Below, piece after piece: positions 36,363 through 44,332 of a DNA stretch of 64,000 nucleotides. Made by a program: the position numbers and the translations under genes. Below the pieces are notes generated by a model. That model had not been told where the DNA came from. It worked only from the letters and a program-made list of their open reading frames with translations, and made no database searches. Source of the stretch: Hyphomicrobiales bacterium (GTDB lineage Bacteria; Pseudomonadota; Alphaproteobacteria; Rhizobiales; Rhizobiaceae); assembly GCA_900469615.1 (NCBI GenBank), contig UBYA01000031.1, forward strand, positions 1 to 64,000, given 5' to 3'. Position 1 is the stretch's first letter. Every line of letters starts with the position of its first letter.

Positions 36363-38036
36363 TCAATCTAAAACGGCTAAAATAGCAAACGCTTCATATG
36401 GTTGCAGATCGACTTTGTCCGGTAGTCGATCGCAAGGTCTGTAATTGCTGATCAGGCAACGCCCGGCTATCTGCAGTTCGCCCGGCAAATCCAGTGAAAT
36501 CGTTTTTGCAGAGAAGTTTGCAACGACGGCCAACCGCTTTCGGTCCAGCGTTCGCGTATAGGTAAAGACGTCGGGATGTTGATCCAGATAGGATTGGTAC
36601 CGCCCATAGACGATAACCGCGTGCTCCTTTCTGAGCGCGATCAGCTTGGGATAATGATTCCAGATCGAATGCTCGTCCGAAACGGCACGTTCCGCATTGA
36701 TGACCGTGTAGTTCTCGTTTACCTCGATCCAGGGGATGCCGGTCGTAAAGCCTGCATTCGCCTCCGGCGTCCATTGCATCGGTGTCCGGGCATTGTCGCG
36801 GCCGTTCTCGTTTGCGCCTTTGATAAAATCCTCGGGCGACAGGCCAGCATCGAGATGGAGGCGATGCATGTTGAGAGTTTCGATATCCCTGTATTGCTCG
36901 ATCTTGGCGAAGGGAGCGTTGGTCATACCGATCTCCTCGCCTTGATAGACGAATGGCGTCCCCTTCAGAAGATGAAGTACGGTTGCGAGCATCTTGGCGG
37001 ACTCGACCGGGTAGCCCCTCGCGTCTCCGTATTTTGAAACTGCGCGCGGCAGGTCGTGGTTGCCCCAGAAGAGCGAATTCCAGCCGTCTTCGGCGAGAGC
37101 ATATTGCCACTTGCTCAAGACCGATTTCAGCTTGATGAGGTCAAAGGGCCGAGACCGCCATTTGCCGTAGATCTCGTCCCATTGCTGTGTCACATGCTCG
37201 AACTGAAACACCATCGAGAGTTCGTGACGATCCGCGCCCGAGTAAAGGAGAGCAGAGCCGGGCGTCGCGCTCCAGGTCTCGCCGATCGTCAGGACGTCCC
37301 GACTGCCGAAGGTCTCGCGGTGCATCTCCTGCAGATAATCGTGAAGATGGGGGCCGTCCGTGATGATCGACTGGTCGACCTGCTTGCCGATGTAGTCGAT
37401 GACGTCCATACGAAATCCAGCAATGCCACGTTCCAGCCACCAGTTCATCATTTGGTAGATTTTTGCCCTGACTTTTGCGTTCTCCCAATTCAAGTCTGGC
37501 TGTCGGCGGGAGAAGAGATGCAAATAGTATTCTCCCGTCCGAAGATCCAGCGTCCAAGCCGGCCCGCCAAAAGAGGATGTCAAAGTGTTCGGAGAACCAC
37601 CGTCTTCGGCAGGCTTCCGCCAGATGTAGAAGTCTCGGTAGGGGTTGTCGATCGATTTGCGGGCTTCTATGAACCAGGGATGTTCGTCCGATGTATGATT
37701 GACGACGAGGTCTAGGACAATGCCGATGCCGCGGCTCTTCGCTTCGGCGATAAGCCGGTTGAAATCGGCGAGCGTGCCGAATTCCGGTGCGATCTCCTGG
37801 TAGTTCGAAATGTCGTAGCCATTGTCGTCCATTGGGGACGCGTAGATCGGAGAAAGCCAAATGATCTCGATGCCGAGCGCCTTCAGATACTCAAGCTTCG
37901 AAATAATGCCATCGATGTCGCCTATCCCATCGCCATTACTATCGGCGAAGCTGCGCGGATAGATCTGGTAGATCGTCGATCGATGCCACCAACGAGACGC
38001 TGAGACCAGATTCCCAGATGCCGTCGCTTGAGCCAT
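36363..38036 (-). CDS. Alpha-glucosidase of family GH13
   Basis: A 557-residue cytoplasmic glycoside hydrolase of the oligo-1,6-glucosidase/AglA type. It has the four GH13 regions: DLVVNHTSDEHPW, GFRMDVIDYIG (nucleophile Asp), TIGETWS (acid/base Glu) and FWGNHDLPR (transition-state Asp). It hydrolyses alpha-linked glucosides or, in some relatives, forms trehalulose-type products. The short gap to the truncated trehalohydrolase gene on the same strand suggests that the locus once handled trehalose or maltodextrin during stress. Confidence 0.93.
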   Translation of the reverse strand: MAQATASGNLVSASRWWHRSTIYQIYPRSFADSNGDGIGDIDGIISKLEYLKALGIEIIWLSPIYASPMDDNGYDISNYQEIAPEFGTLADFNRLIAEAKSRGIGIVLDLVVNHTSDEHPWFIEARKSIDNPYRDFYIWRKPAEDGGSPNTLTSSFGGPAWTLDLRTGEYYLHLFSRRQPDLNWENAKVRAKIYQMMNWWLERGIAGFRMDVIDYIGKQVDQSIITDGPHLHDYLQEMHRETFGSRDVLTIGETWSATPGSALLYSGADRHELSMVFQFEHVTQQWDEIYGKWRSRPFDLIKLKSVLSKWQYALAEDGWNSLFWGNHDLPRAVSKYGDARGYPVESAKMLATVLHLLKGTPFVYQGEEIGMTNAPFAKIEQYRDIETLNMHRLHLDAGLSPEDFIKGANENGRDNARTPMQWTPEANAGFTTGIPWIEVNENYTVINAERAVSDEHSIWNHYPKLIALRKEHAVIVYGRYQSYLDQHPDVFTYTRTLDRKRLAVVANFSAKTISLDLPGELQIAGRCLISNYRPCDRLPDKVDLQPYEAFAILAVLD

Positions 38037-38113
38037 CGGCTTTCCAAATCTTTAATGACAAAGGGATGAGGAGCGACCAGCCGATCGCTCCTCCAAAGCA
38101 AAATGGATTTCAA

Positions 38114-38719
38114 TCAAATGCCTGGTCGGTGATAACGCAGGCGCTCGCGCTCGATCTGCTCGGCATCGTACGGGTCCAGCGTGTCGTCGAAGCGTGTCCA
38201 ACCCTGCTCTTCGTAGGCCCGGCGGCGCTCGACGGGATCGACCCAATTAGAACGCTTGAGGATGGCTTCGGCTTCAGGGGCCTGAGCATCATCGACCTTG
38301 GCAGTCACCAGAGTGCCGCCGCGCCGAATTCCTTCAGCGTAGACATGTGCGTCGCTTTCGGAAACGCCGGAACTCGTCAGGGCGCCAATAATACCACCAG
38401 CAGCACCGCCAGCCACTGCGCCTGCCGCTGCGCCTGCCGCCGTCGCGGCGAGCCAGCCGGCCGCGACCACCGGACCGACACCCGGAATCGCCATGAGGCC
38501 CAGGCCGGTCAACAGACCCCCGGCACCGCCGACGACAGCCCCGATACCAGCGCCGGTTCCGGCGCCCGCTGCGGCATTCGACTGGTTGCCGTGACGCTTG
38601 TCGACGTTGTTAGAAACGATACTGATATCGCCCGAAGATACGCCAGCCGACTCAAGCGCGCTTACCGCCGTGCTCGCGTCACTATAATCGTCAAACAATC
38701 CGGTTACGGTTCTCATCAT
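38114..38719 (-). CDS. General stress protein, glycine-rich membrane-spanning type
   Basis: A 201-residue protein. Residues 1-40 (TVTGLFDDYSDASTAVSALE, GDISIVSNN) match the N-terminal module of YflT/general stress 17M-like proteins. A long Gly/Ala-rich hydrophobic centre (about 48-118) can insert in a membrane. The C-terminal part (HVYAEGIRRGGTLVTAKVDD) completes the fold. An AAGGAGTTTGA ribosome binding site precedes the start, 15 bp after the preceding gene's stop, so the two form an operon behind an EcfG-like promoter. Confidence 0.78.
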   Translation of the reverse strand: MMRTVTGLFDDYSDASTAVSALESAGVSSGDISIVSNNVDKRHGNQSNAAAGAGTGAGIGAVVGGAGGLLTGLGLMAIPGVGPVVAAGWLAATAAGAAAGAVAGGAAGGIIGALTSSGVSESDAHVYAEGIRRGGTLVTAKVDDAQAPEAEAILKRSNWVDPVERRRAYEEQGWTRFDDTLDPYDAEQIERERLRYHRPGI

Positions 38720-38734
38720 TCAAACTCCTTGAGG

Positions 38735-39052
38735 TTACTTCGCCACCACATTGCCTTGGTAGTCGAGGGTAATTGATACCGACTTGCCATCCTTCATGCC
38801 GGACGCGTTCCAGATGCCCTTGTCGTCTTTCTTGAGGTCGTTGACCTCGCTGTAACCGGCCTTCTCGATTCGTTCCTTGGCTTGGCTCTCCGTAAAACTG
38901 TTGGCCCCTTCGACCGGTGCGGTCGCGTTCTTTGAGTCCGGGGTTGCGATGGCGGGTGTATCGCCGTTGCTGTTGGTGGAAGGCGCAGTCTGCGCTACGG
39001 CACTAACGGCTGTCGCGGAAACGAACGCCGCGGCAAGAATTAGGTTTTTCAT
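38735..39052 (-). CDS. Secreted PepSY-like protein
   Basis: A 105-residue exported protein with a signal peptide (NLILAAAFVSATAVSAVAQ, cleavage after AVAQ or AQT). The mature C-terminal half (FTESQAKERIEKAGYSEVND, GKSVSITLDYQGNVVA) resembles the PepSY-type fold of small periplasmic stress proteins in rhizobia. It is the first gene of a two-gene operon with the general stress protein, and a GGAAC-N16-GGTT promoter lies 48 bp upstream of its start. Confidence 0.75.
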   Translation of the reverse strand: MKNLILAAAFVSATAVSAVAQTAPSTNSNGDTPAIATPDSKNATAPVEGANSFTESQAKERIEKAGYSEVNDLKKDDKGIWNASGMKDGKSVSITLDYQGNVVAK

Positions 39053-39099
39053 GGGATTTCCTCTCTAGCCTAGATCTCGTCATATCGATCTATCGGCCT

Positions 39100-39124
39100 A
39101 ACCCTCGAGGTTTATTATTGTTCC
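39100..39124 (-). promoter_or_regulatory. EcfG-like stress promoter
   Basis: GGAAC (39124-39120), 16 bp, GGTT (39103-39100) on the minus strand. It fits GGAAC-N16-17-CGTT with one change and lies about 48 bp before the start of the PepSY-like gene. Confidence 0.6.
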
Positions 39125-39198
39125 CGCATTAGGATGTTGCCCGACGTCGCTGCCTGCAAGCTCCTGAGCCAGCACGAAGCATGTGACACCGGTGAGAA

Positions 39199-39530
39199 AA
39201 TGAACGAGACGGCGATGTCGAAGAAGCGTTGCAGTTGGAGTTGAGTTACTTGTGCCGTTTCAAGGTTGACAAGATCAAGATCGATCGGTCTTTCACACAG
39301 ACGTTTGGGGCGGCAAGAGAGCAATGCGATTGTGACATCGGTGCTCAACCTCGGTCATGCAATGGCAAGAGGGAGACCGCGAAAGGCGTCCACACAATGG
39401 ACCGCTTGGAGCTACTGTTCGAATGGCTGTGAAGCGCTTCAGAAATTTCCGTTTTCGCGCGCGATTTTGGCAAACGAACTGCCGGCTCTGCTGGTACCGG
39501 GTCCTTTAGCGAAGAAAGGCACCAGTCAGC
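39199..39530 (+). pseudogene. EAL-domain gene remnant
   Basis: Adjacent frames together spell the end of an EAL domain: LSYLCRFKVDKIKIDRSFTQ in one frame, ESNAIVTSVLNLGHAM in the next, and then pieces like ETAKGVHTM and ALQKFPFSRAI. At least two frameshifts are needed and the N-terminal part is missing. It lies beside, but on the opposite strand to, the intact EAL gene at 39994-41586. Confidence 0.7.
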
Positions 39531-39554
39531 TGCAAATAGAAGGTCTGATCCATT

Positions 39555-39974
39555 TTAGCCAGGCTCGCTGAGTAGATCGCGCAGGCGACTGAACAGTTGA
39601 GTACCGTCAAGGTTTCGCGGATCGAAGCCGCTCCGAGAGGCGATAGACGAGAGACTGACCGCGACGCCTTCGGACGAGCCGATGAAGGCCATCGACCATG
39701 TCAGAAAACTCCTTGTCGAGGTAGACGTGAAGTCGAGGAGCTGCACATTGCCGTGGCGTCGGTCCTGCTGGATGCGCTCGAAGGTGCTCTCGATTGCCTG
39801 TTGCGTACCTTCCAGCACCTGTGCGAAAAATCCGGCGTTGAACATCAGGGCGCCGGAAATCCCGACGAGCCCGTTGTTCCGGCGGCTGGCTCCGAGGATC
39901 GCCTCGATTTCGGCCTCGAGCCTCTCCGGCGGGATGCGGTTTTCGCTGTAGTAGACGAGGCGGAAGTCGGTCAT
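39555..39974 (-). CDS. BLUF-domain blue-light receptor
   Basis: A 139-residue short BLUF protein that binds FAD and changes state under blue light. The conserved set is visible with correct spacing: Tyr8 (LVYYS), Asn34 (RRNNGLVGISG), Gln52 (FFAQVLEG), Trp93 and Met95 (LTWSMAFIG), matching Y8, N32, Q50, W91 and M93 of PixD-type proteins. Short BLUF proteins act by protein-protein contact. The gene starts 19 bp after the stop of the EAL phosphodiesterase gene, which is therefore the obvious partner. Confidence 0.9.
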   Translation of the reverse strand: MTDFRLVYYSENRIPPERLEAEIEAILGASRRNNGLVGISGALMFNAGFFAQVLEGTQQAIESTFERIQQDRRHGNVQLLDFTSTSTRSFLTWSMAFIGSSEGVAVSLSSIASRSGFDPRNLDGTQLFSRLRDLLSEPG

Positions 39975-39993
39975 TGGTGTGATCCTCGTTTTG

Positions 39994-41586
39994 TTATGCG
40001 CTGGAAGCGACAAGTCGATCGGCGACATCTGGGGCGAGGGGACGACCCGTTAGGTATCCCTGGACCTGCTGGCAGCCCTTCTTCTCGATCTGCGACATCT
40101 GCTCCTCCGTTTCGACGCCCTCGGCAATCGTGGTGAGGCCTAGCGTCTTGCCCAGCGCGCAGACCGACCGAATGATCGCCAGACTGTCGCGATTAGCCGA
40201 GAGGCTCCTGACGAAGGATTGGTCAATCTTGATCTTATCGAAGGGAAACTTCTGCAGATAGCTCAACGACGAATAACCGGTTCCGAAATCGTCCATGGAG
40301 AAACGGACGCCAATCGCCTTCAACTGCCGGAAGGTTTCCATGATCGGTGCGCTATTCATCAAGATCGCGCCCTCGGTGACCTCGAGATCGAGCCGTCGTG
40401 GATCAAGGCCGGAGTTTTCCAGGGCTGTCTTGACGGACGAGACGATCGTCGTGCTGCGGAATTGCAGCGGCGATATATTGACGGAGATTGAGATGCCCGG
40501 CGGCCATGATGCTGCCTTCCGGCAGGCCGTCCGTAGCACCCATTCTCCTATCGGCAATATCAGGCCGAGCTCTTCGGCCAGCGGTATGAATTCAGCTGGG
40601 GAGACAGAGCCATGGTCAGGATGGTTCCAGCGCAGCAGCGCCTCGAAACCGACGAGACGGCGGCCCTTGACCCGGAATTGCGGCTGATAGACGAGCGAAA
40701 GCTCCCGCATCGCTAGCGCCTTTCGAAGTTCAGTCTCCAGCATTCGCTTGCGCTGCATCGCCTCATGCATTTCAGTTGTGAAGGTGACAGCTTGATTGCC
40801 TCCTTCGGCTCGGGCTTTTTTCAGTGCGAGGCTCGCGTTGCGAAGAACAGTTTCTGCGTTGGAACCGTCAGCAATTGCGACACCCATGCTCACCGTGGGA
40901 TAGACCATCTTGCCATCAACGAGATGCGGGCGGCTAAGGAGGTCAAGGAGAACCTCGGTCAATGGTAGGGCTTCGTCCTCCGTCGCGACGAAGAGGAATT
41001 CTCCTCCACCGACATGTGCAAGTCGAGCCTCTGCTATCCTGATCTGACCGGAAATTCTCTCGGAAACCCGCCGGAGTAGATGGTCGCCAACGGCATGACC
41101 AAAGAGTTCGTTGACGTCTTTGAAATTATCGAGACGGAGATCGAAGATGAAATGTCGAGCAGAGTTTTGCGCAAGCAGATTGTCGATCACAACGAGAAAT
41201 TCACGACGCGTGAAGAGGCCGGTCGTCGGATCACGGCCGCCGGCGTCGGAAAACACGCTCGATATATCCGTCCATTCGACATAGATACTGCTCTTCGAGA
41301 CATGGCTGTGCAGCAGGAAGGTCCTGGCATCCTCCAACCGAAACGTAGTCGATCCGGTTTCGATGCCGGCAATGATCCGGCCGACGGCTGTCTTGGAGAT
41401 CGTTCCGAACTTTGCAGCTTCGGCAAGCATCTCAGAGAAAAGACGGCCTCTCCCGTTCTTGCCTACCAGCGTACCTGCTGCGGCGGAGTTATACCATTCG
41501 ATAACGCCGTTTTCAGCGAGGACGACGAAACTAGTCAGAAAATCCTGGAAGCAAAAGGTTGCCGACGGGCCGGTTGTCTTTGCCAT
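39994..41586 (-). CDS. c-di-GMP phosphodiesterase with degenerate GGDEF and EAL domains
   Basis: A 530-residue protein: a PAS-like N-terminal part (about 15-110), a GGDEF domain (118-275) and an EAL domain (285-525). The GGDEF signature is altered to GGGEF (193-197), so cyclase activity is unlikely, and the domain may only bind GTP or regulate. The EAL domain keeps its catalytic set: EALLR (315-319), Asn370, EVTEG (402-406), Asp432-Asp433 (MDDFGTGYSS), Lys451 (KIKID) and the EGVET loop. It should hydrolyse c-di-GMP. It is cotranscribed with the BLUF gene. Confidence 0.92.
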   Translation of the reverse strand: MAKTTGPSATFCFQDFLTSFVVLAENGVIEWYNSAAAGTLVGKNGRGRLFSEMLAEAAKFGTISKTAVGRIIAGIETGSTTFRLEDARTFLLHSHVSKSSIYVEWTDISSVFSDAGGRDPTTGLFTRREFLVVIDNLLAQNSARHFIFDLRLDNFKDVNELFGHAVGDHLLRRVSERISGQIRIAEARLAHVGGGEFLFVATEDEALPLTEVLLDLLSRPHLVDGKMVYPTVSMGVAIADGSNAETVLRNASLALKKARAEGGNQAVTFTTEMHEAMQRKRMLETELRKALAMRELSLVYQPQFRVKGRRLVGFEALLRWNHPDHGSVSPAEFIPLAEELGLILPIGEWVLRTACRKAASWPPGISISVNISPLQFRSTTIVSSVKTALENSGLDPRRLDLEVTEGAILMNSAPIMETFRQLKAIGVRFSMDDFGTGYSSLSYLQKFPFDKIKIDQSFVRSLSANRDSLAIIRSVCALGKTLGLTTIAEGVETEEQMSQIEKKGCQQVQGYLTGRPLAPDVADRLVASSA

Positions 41587-41862
41587 CTATTTGCAACCTC
41601 ATCGCTGCTTCCGTTGTCTTAGAGCCAAGGCAGCGAGAACGCGTTAAACTCCCGGCTGGTTTATGCTGGTAAAAACGGGAGACACGAGCGAAAATGCCGC
41701 TGCCAGTGCCTGGCTCGGCGACAGCTCAAGGGTCCCTTCGCAGCATTCTTGCTGTTTGGAAACACATTTGCGTGCCTCATTGTTCCGCCTCGCACGACAT
41801 AAGTTATCCGGTCATGGCGGCAATCCGCAAAGGTTGCTACGCCGCAAGAGCGCATATCGGGA

Positions 41863-42921
41863 TCAACTCACCAGATTTGCGAGAGGAATTCTAAGTGACA
41901 GCGAAAGGCCATCAGGCCGCCAGTCTCTCGCAATTGTACCGCTCAAGCCTTGTAGCGCCGCCCTTTCCAATGTTGTTCCGAACCCTTCGCGTCCAGACGC
42001 TTCCGGGCAGGGTGTCGAGCCGTGCTCGTTCCATTGCAAATCGAGAAGTTCGTCGACTGCCGAGACAGTTATCGCAAGTTGCCCGGATGTCGTCGAAAGC
42101 GCACCGTATTTAGCCGCATTGGTCGTCAGTTCATGCAACAGAAGCGCAAGCGACGTCAGCGCTCGACCGGCAAGCGGAGCATCCGAACCGGCGATATCGA
42201 TACGTGGCCCGTCAGCATGCTCGTGAGGCGCGACGATCGCCTTGAGCAAGGCGGTAACGGTCGTGGCGGCAGGGCTCGCATCATCGTCTCTGATGAGATC
42301 AGGCAGCGTGAGTTCATGGGCGCGTGCGAGCGCATGCAGACGCGAGCGGAGATCGCCTTCCAGTTCTGCAACGCTTGTGGCCGGTTTGGCGCTCAACGAG
42401 ATCAAGCCGGCGGTGAGACTGAACAGGTTCTTGATCCGGTGGTTGATCTCGCGCAGGAGGACGTCTTTATAGCGTGCCGCTTCCTTGAGAGCTTCCGCCT
42501 GTGCCGCGAGCTCGTCGCGCTGCGCAGCCAGTTGCTGCCGTTGGCGGTAAAGTTCGAAGAAGACATCCACCTTGCTGCGGAGAATGTCTGGCTCGATCGG
42601 TTTCTGGATAAAATCGACGGCCCCAGCCTCGTACCCGCGAAAGCGGCGTTGACCATCACCGGTCCCGGCGGTCACGAAGATGATTGGAATGCGTCGCGTT
42701 CGCTCGTTGCCGCGCATCAGCTCAGCCAGTTCAAATCCGTTGAGGCCGGGCATCTGTACGTCCACCAGGGCCAGAGCTATGTCATGCTGGAGCATGATCT
42801 CAAGCGCCTGATCCCCAGACCGGGCTTTCAAGAGGAGGAGATCGTCGCGTCGGAGTAGTGCCTCCAGCGACAGAAGGTTTTCCTCGAGGTCGTCAACAAG
42901 AAGAAACGGAACAGGCTCCAT
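41863..42921 (-). CDS. Receiver-HWE histidine kinase
   Basis: A 352-residue protein with a receiver domain at the N-terminus (Asp10-Asp11, Asp54, Thr84, Lys107), a coiled-coil linker and an HWE/HisKA_2 kinase (EINHRIKNLFSL, LLLHELTTNAAKYGAL). The receiver may control the kinase in response to the hybrid kinase encoded upstream. The ATG at 42921 is chosen; a TTG four codons upstream overlaps the cheB stop. It is the last gene of a four-gene operon. Confidence 0.9.
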   Translation of the reverse strand: MEPVPFLLVDDLEENLLSLEALLRRDDLLLLKARSGDQALEIMLQHDIALALVDVQMPGLNGFELAELMRGNERTRRIPIIFVTAGTGDGQRRFRGYEAGAVDFIQKPIEPDILRSKVDVFFELYRQRQQLAAQRDELAAQAEALKEAARYKDVLLREINHRIKNLFSLTAGLISLSAKPATSVAELEGDLRSRLHALARAHELTLPDLIRDDDASPAATTVTALLKAIVAPHEHADGPRIDIAGSDAPLAGRALTSLALLLHELTTNAAKYGALSTTSGQLAITVSAVDELLDLQWNEHGSTPCPEASGREGFGTTLERAALQGLSGTIARDWRPDGLSLSLRIPLANLVS

Positions 42922-42929
42922 GGATTGTC

Positions 42930-43493
42930 TCAAACCTCTTTTAAATATTGCGCGATCTCTCCGAGCGACATGACGCGAGCTCGGGGGGACATCTGAATGG
43001 CGGTTTCGGGCATTATCGATGCGAACGCATTAATCGGATCTTGGACAAGTGCAACTCCGCCTGCTTCCACCACCGCCTGCAAGCCTTTAGCGCCGTCACC
43101 ATTGGCGCCGGTAAGGACGATTGCGATCAAGGTTTCCCCAAAAGCGTCAGCGGCAGTTTCAAAGAGGACGTCGATCGACGGGCGGGAGAAAAGAACCGGT
43201 TCGTCACTGGAAAGCGACAGGCTCTTGCCGGTTTCGATAAGCAGATGATAGTCGGGAGGAGCGAAATAGACGGTACCGCCGAAAAGTGGCTGTTTATCCT
43301 CCGCCTCGCATACTGCGAGTTCGCACTTGGCTTGGAAGAGATCGGCCATGATGCTGCGTTTGTCAGCGGGCACATGAACCACCACGACAATCGGCAGTCG
43401 ATAGTCTGCGGGAAGGGCGGGAAGAATGACAGAGAGAGCCTCGACAGCGCCAGCCGACGCGCCGATTACGATGGCTTCGGGAGCGACCGCCAT
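42930..43493 (-). CDS. Stand-alone CheB-type methylesterase
   Basis: A 187-residue CheB catalytic domain without the receiver. The triad is visible: Ser in VIGASAGAVEAL, His in VVVHVPADKRS and Asp in VLTGANGDGAKGL. Such free methylesterases act on glutamyl methyl esters of a partner protein. It overlaps the stop of the cheR-type gene (TAATG) and lies between two kinase genes with no chemoreceptor near, so the substrate is more likely a kinase than a receptor. Confidence 0.9.
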   Translation of the reverse strand: MAVAPEAIVIGASAGAVEALSVILPALPADYRLPIVVVVHVPADKRSIMADLFQAKCELAVCEAEDKQPLFGGTVYFAPPDYHLLIETGKSLSLSSDEPVLFSRPSIDVLFETAADAFGETLIAIVLTGANGDGAKGLQAVVEAGGVALVQDPINAFASIMPETAIQMSPRARVMSLGEIAQYLKEV

Positions 43494-44332
43494 TATTCGG
43501 GCCGCCTTTGATAGATCTTCTCCTCCCGGACGAAGTCGGTGAAGGCTGTAGCGTGTCGTGAGAACCGCAGGCTTTCCTTGGCGCCGAGGCCCAGGAATCC
43601 CTTCCGCGCCAAGGAATCCTTGAAGAGCTCAAGCGCACGGTCCTGCAGGCCGCGATCGAAGTAGATCATCACGTTGCGGCAGGAAATCAGGTGCATTTCT
43701 GCGAAGACGGCGTCCGTGACCAGGCTGTGATCCGAGAAGACCACATTGCGACGCAGGGTCTTATCGAAAGTCACCCTGCCATAAGCAGCCTGATAATAGT
43801 CGGACAGGGATGACTTACCCCCCGATTTGCGATGATTCTCCGTGAAGAGTTGTAGCCTGTCCAGCGCGAAGATTCCTGCCTCGGCCGCCAACAGTGCTTC
43901 CTGATTGATGTCAGTCGCGTAAAAGATTGTGCGATCTTCTAAACCCTCTTCGCGGAAGAGGATGACGAGCGAATACAATTCCTCACCAGCGCTGCAGCCG
44001 GCGATCCACACCTTCAGCGACGGATAGGTCCGCAGATGGGGTACGACCTTTTCCCGGATAGCCTTGAAGTAGCTGGGGTCGCGAAACATCTCGCTCACCT
44101 GCACGGTTAGGAACCGCAGCAGCTGTGGCAGCATGTCCGGGTCGCGCAGGAGATTTTCCTGCAACGCCGAAAAGGTGGCGAATCCCAGCTGTTCACGCGC
44201 TTGCTTCAGCCGGCGCTTGATAGACGCCATCGCGTAATTGCGGAAATCGTAGTGGTACTTGAAATACAAGGCTTCCAGCAGAAGTCGGATTTCAATGTCT
44301 TCGATTTTCTCTGGCATAGCTGAATCCGTCAT
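43493..44332 (-). CDS. CheR-type methyltransferase
   Basis: A 279-residue SAM-dependent protein-glutamate methyltransferase. The N-terminal helical domain has RNYAMASIKRRLKQARE, and the SAM-binding core has VWIAGCSAGEELYSLVILF and LISCRNVMIYFD. It is coupled at both ends: its ATG overlaps the stop of the hybrid kinase gene (ATGA) and its stop overlaps the start of the cheB-type gene. It probably methylates a signalling partner in this operon. Confidence 0.92.
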   Translation of the reverse strand: MTDSAMPEKIEDIEIRLLLEALYFKYHYDFRNYAMASIKRRLKQAREQLGFATFSALQENLLRDPDMLPQLLRFLTVQVSEMFRDPSYFKAIREKVVPHLRTYPSLKVWIAGCSAGEELYSLVILFREEGLEDRTIFYATDINQEALLAAEAGIFALDRLQLFTENHRKSGGKSSLSDYYQAAYGRVTFDKTLRRNVVFSDHSLVTDAVFAEMHLISCRNVMIYFDRGLQDRALELFKDSLARKGFLGLGAKESLRFSRHATAFTDFVREEKIYQRRPE

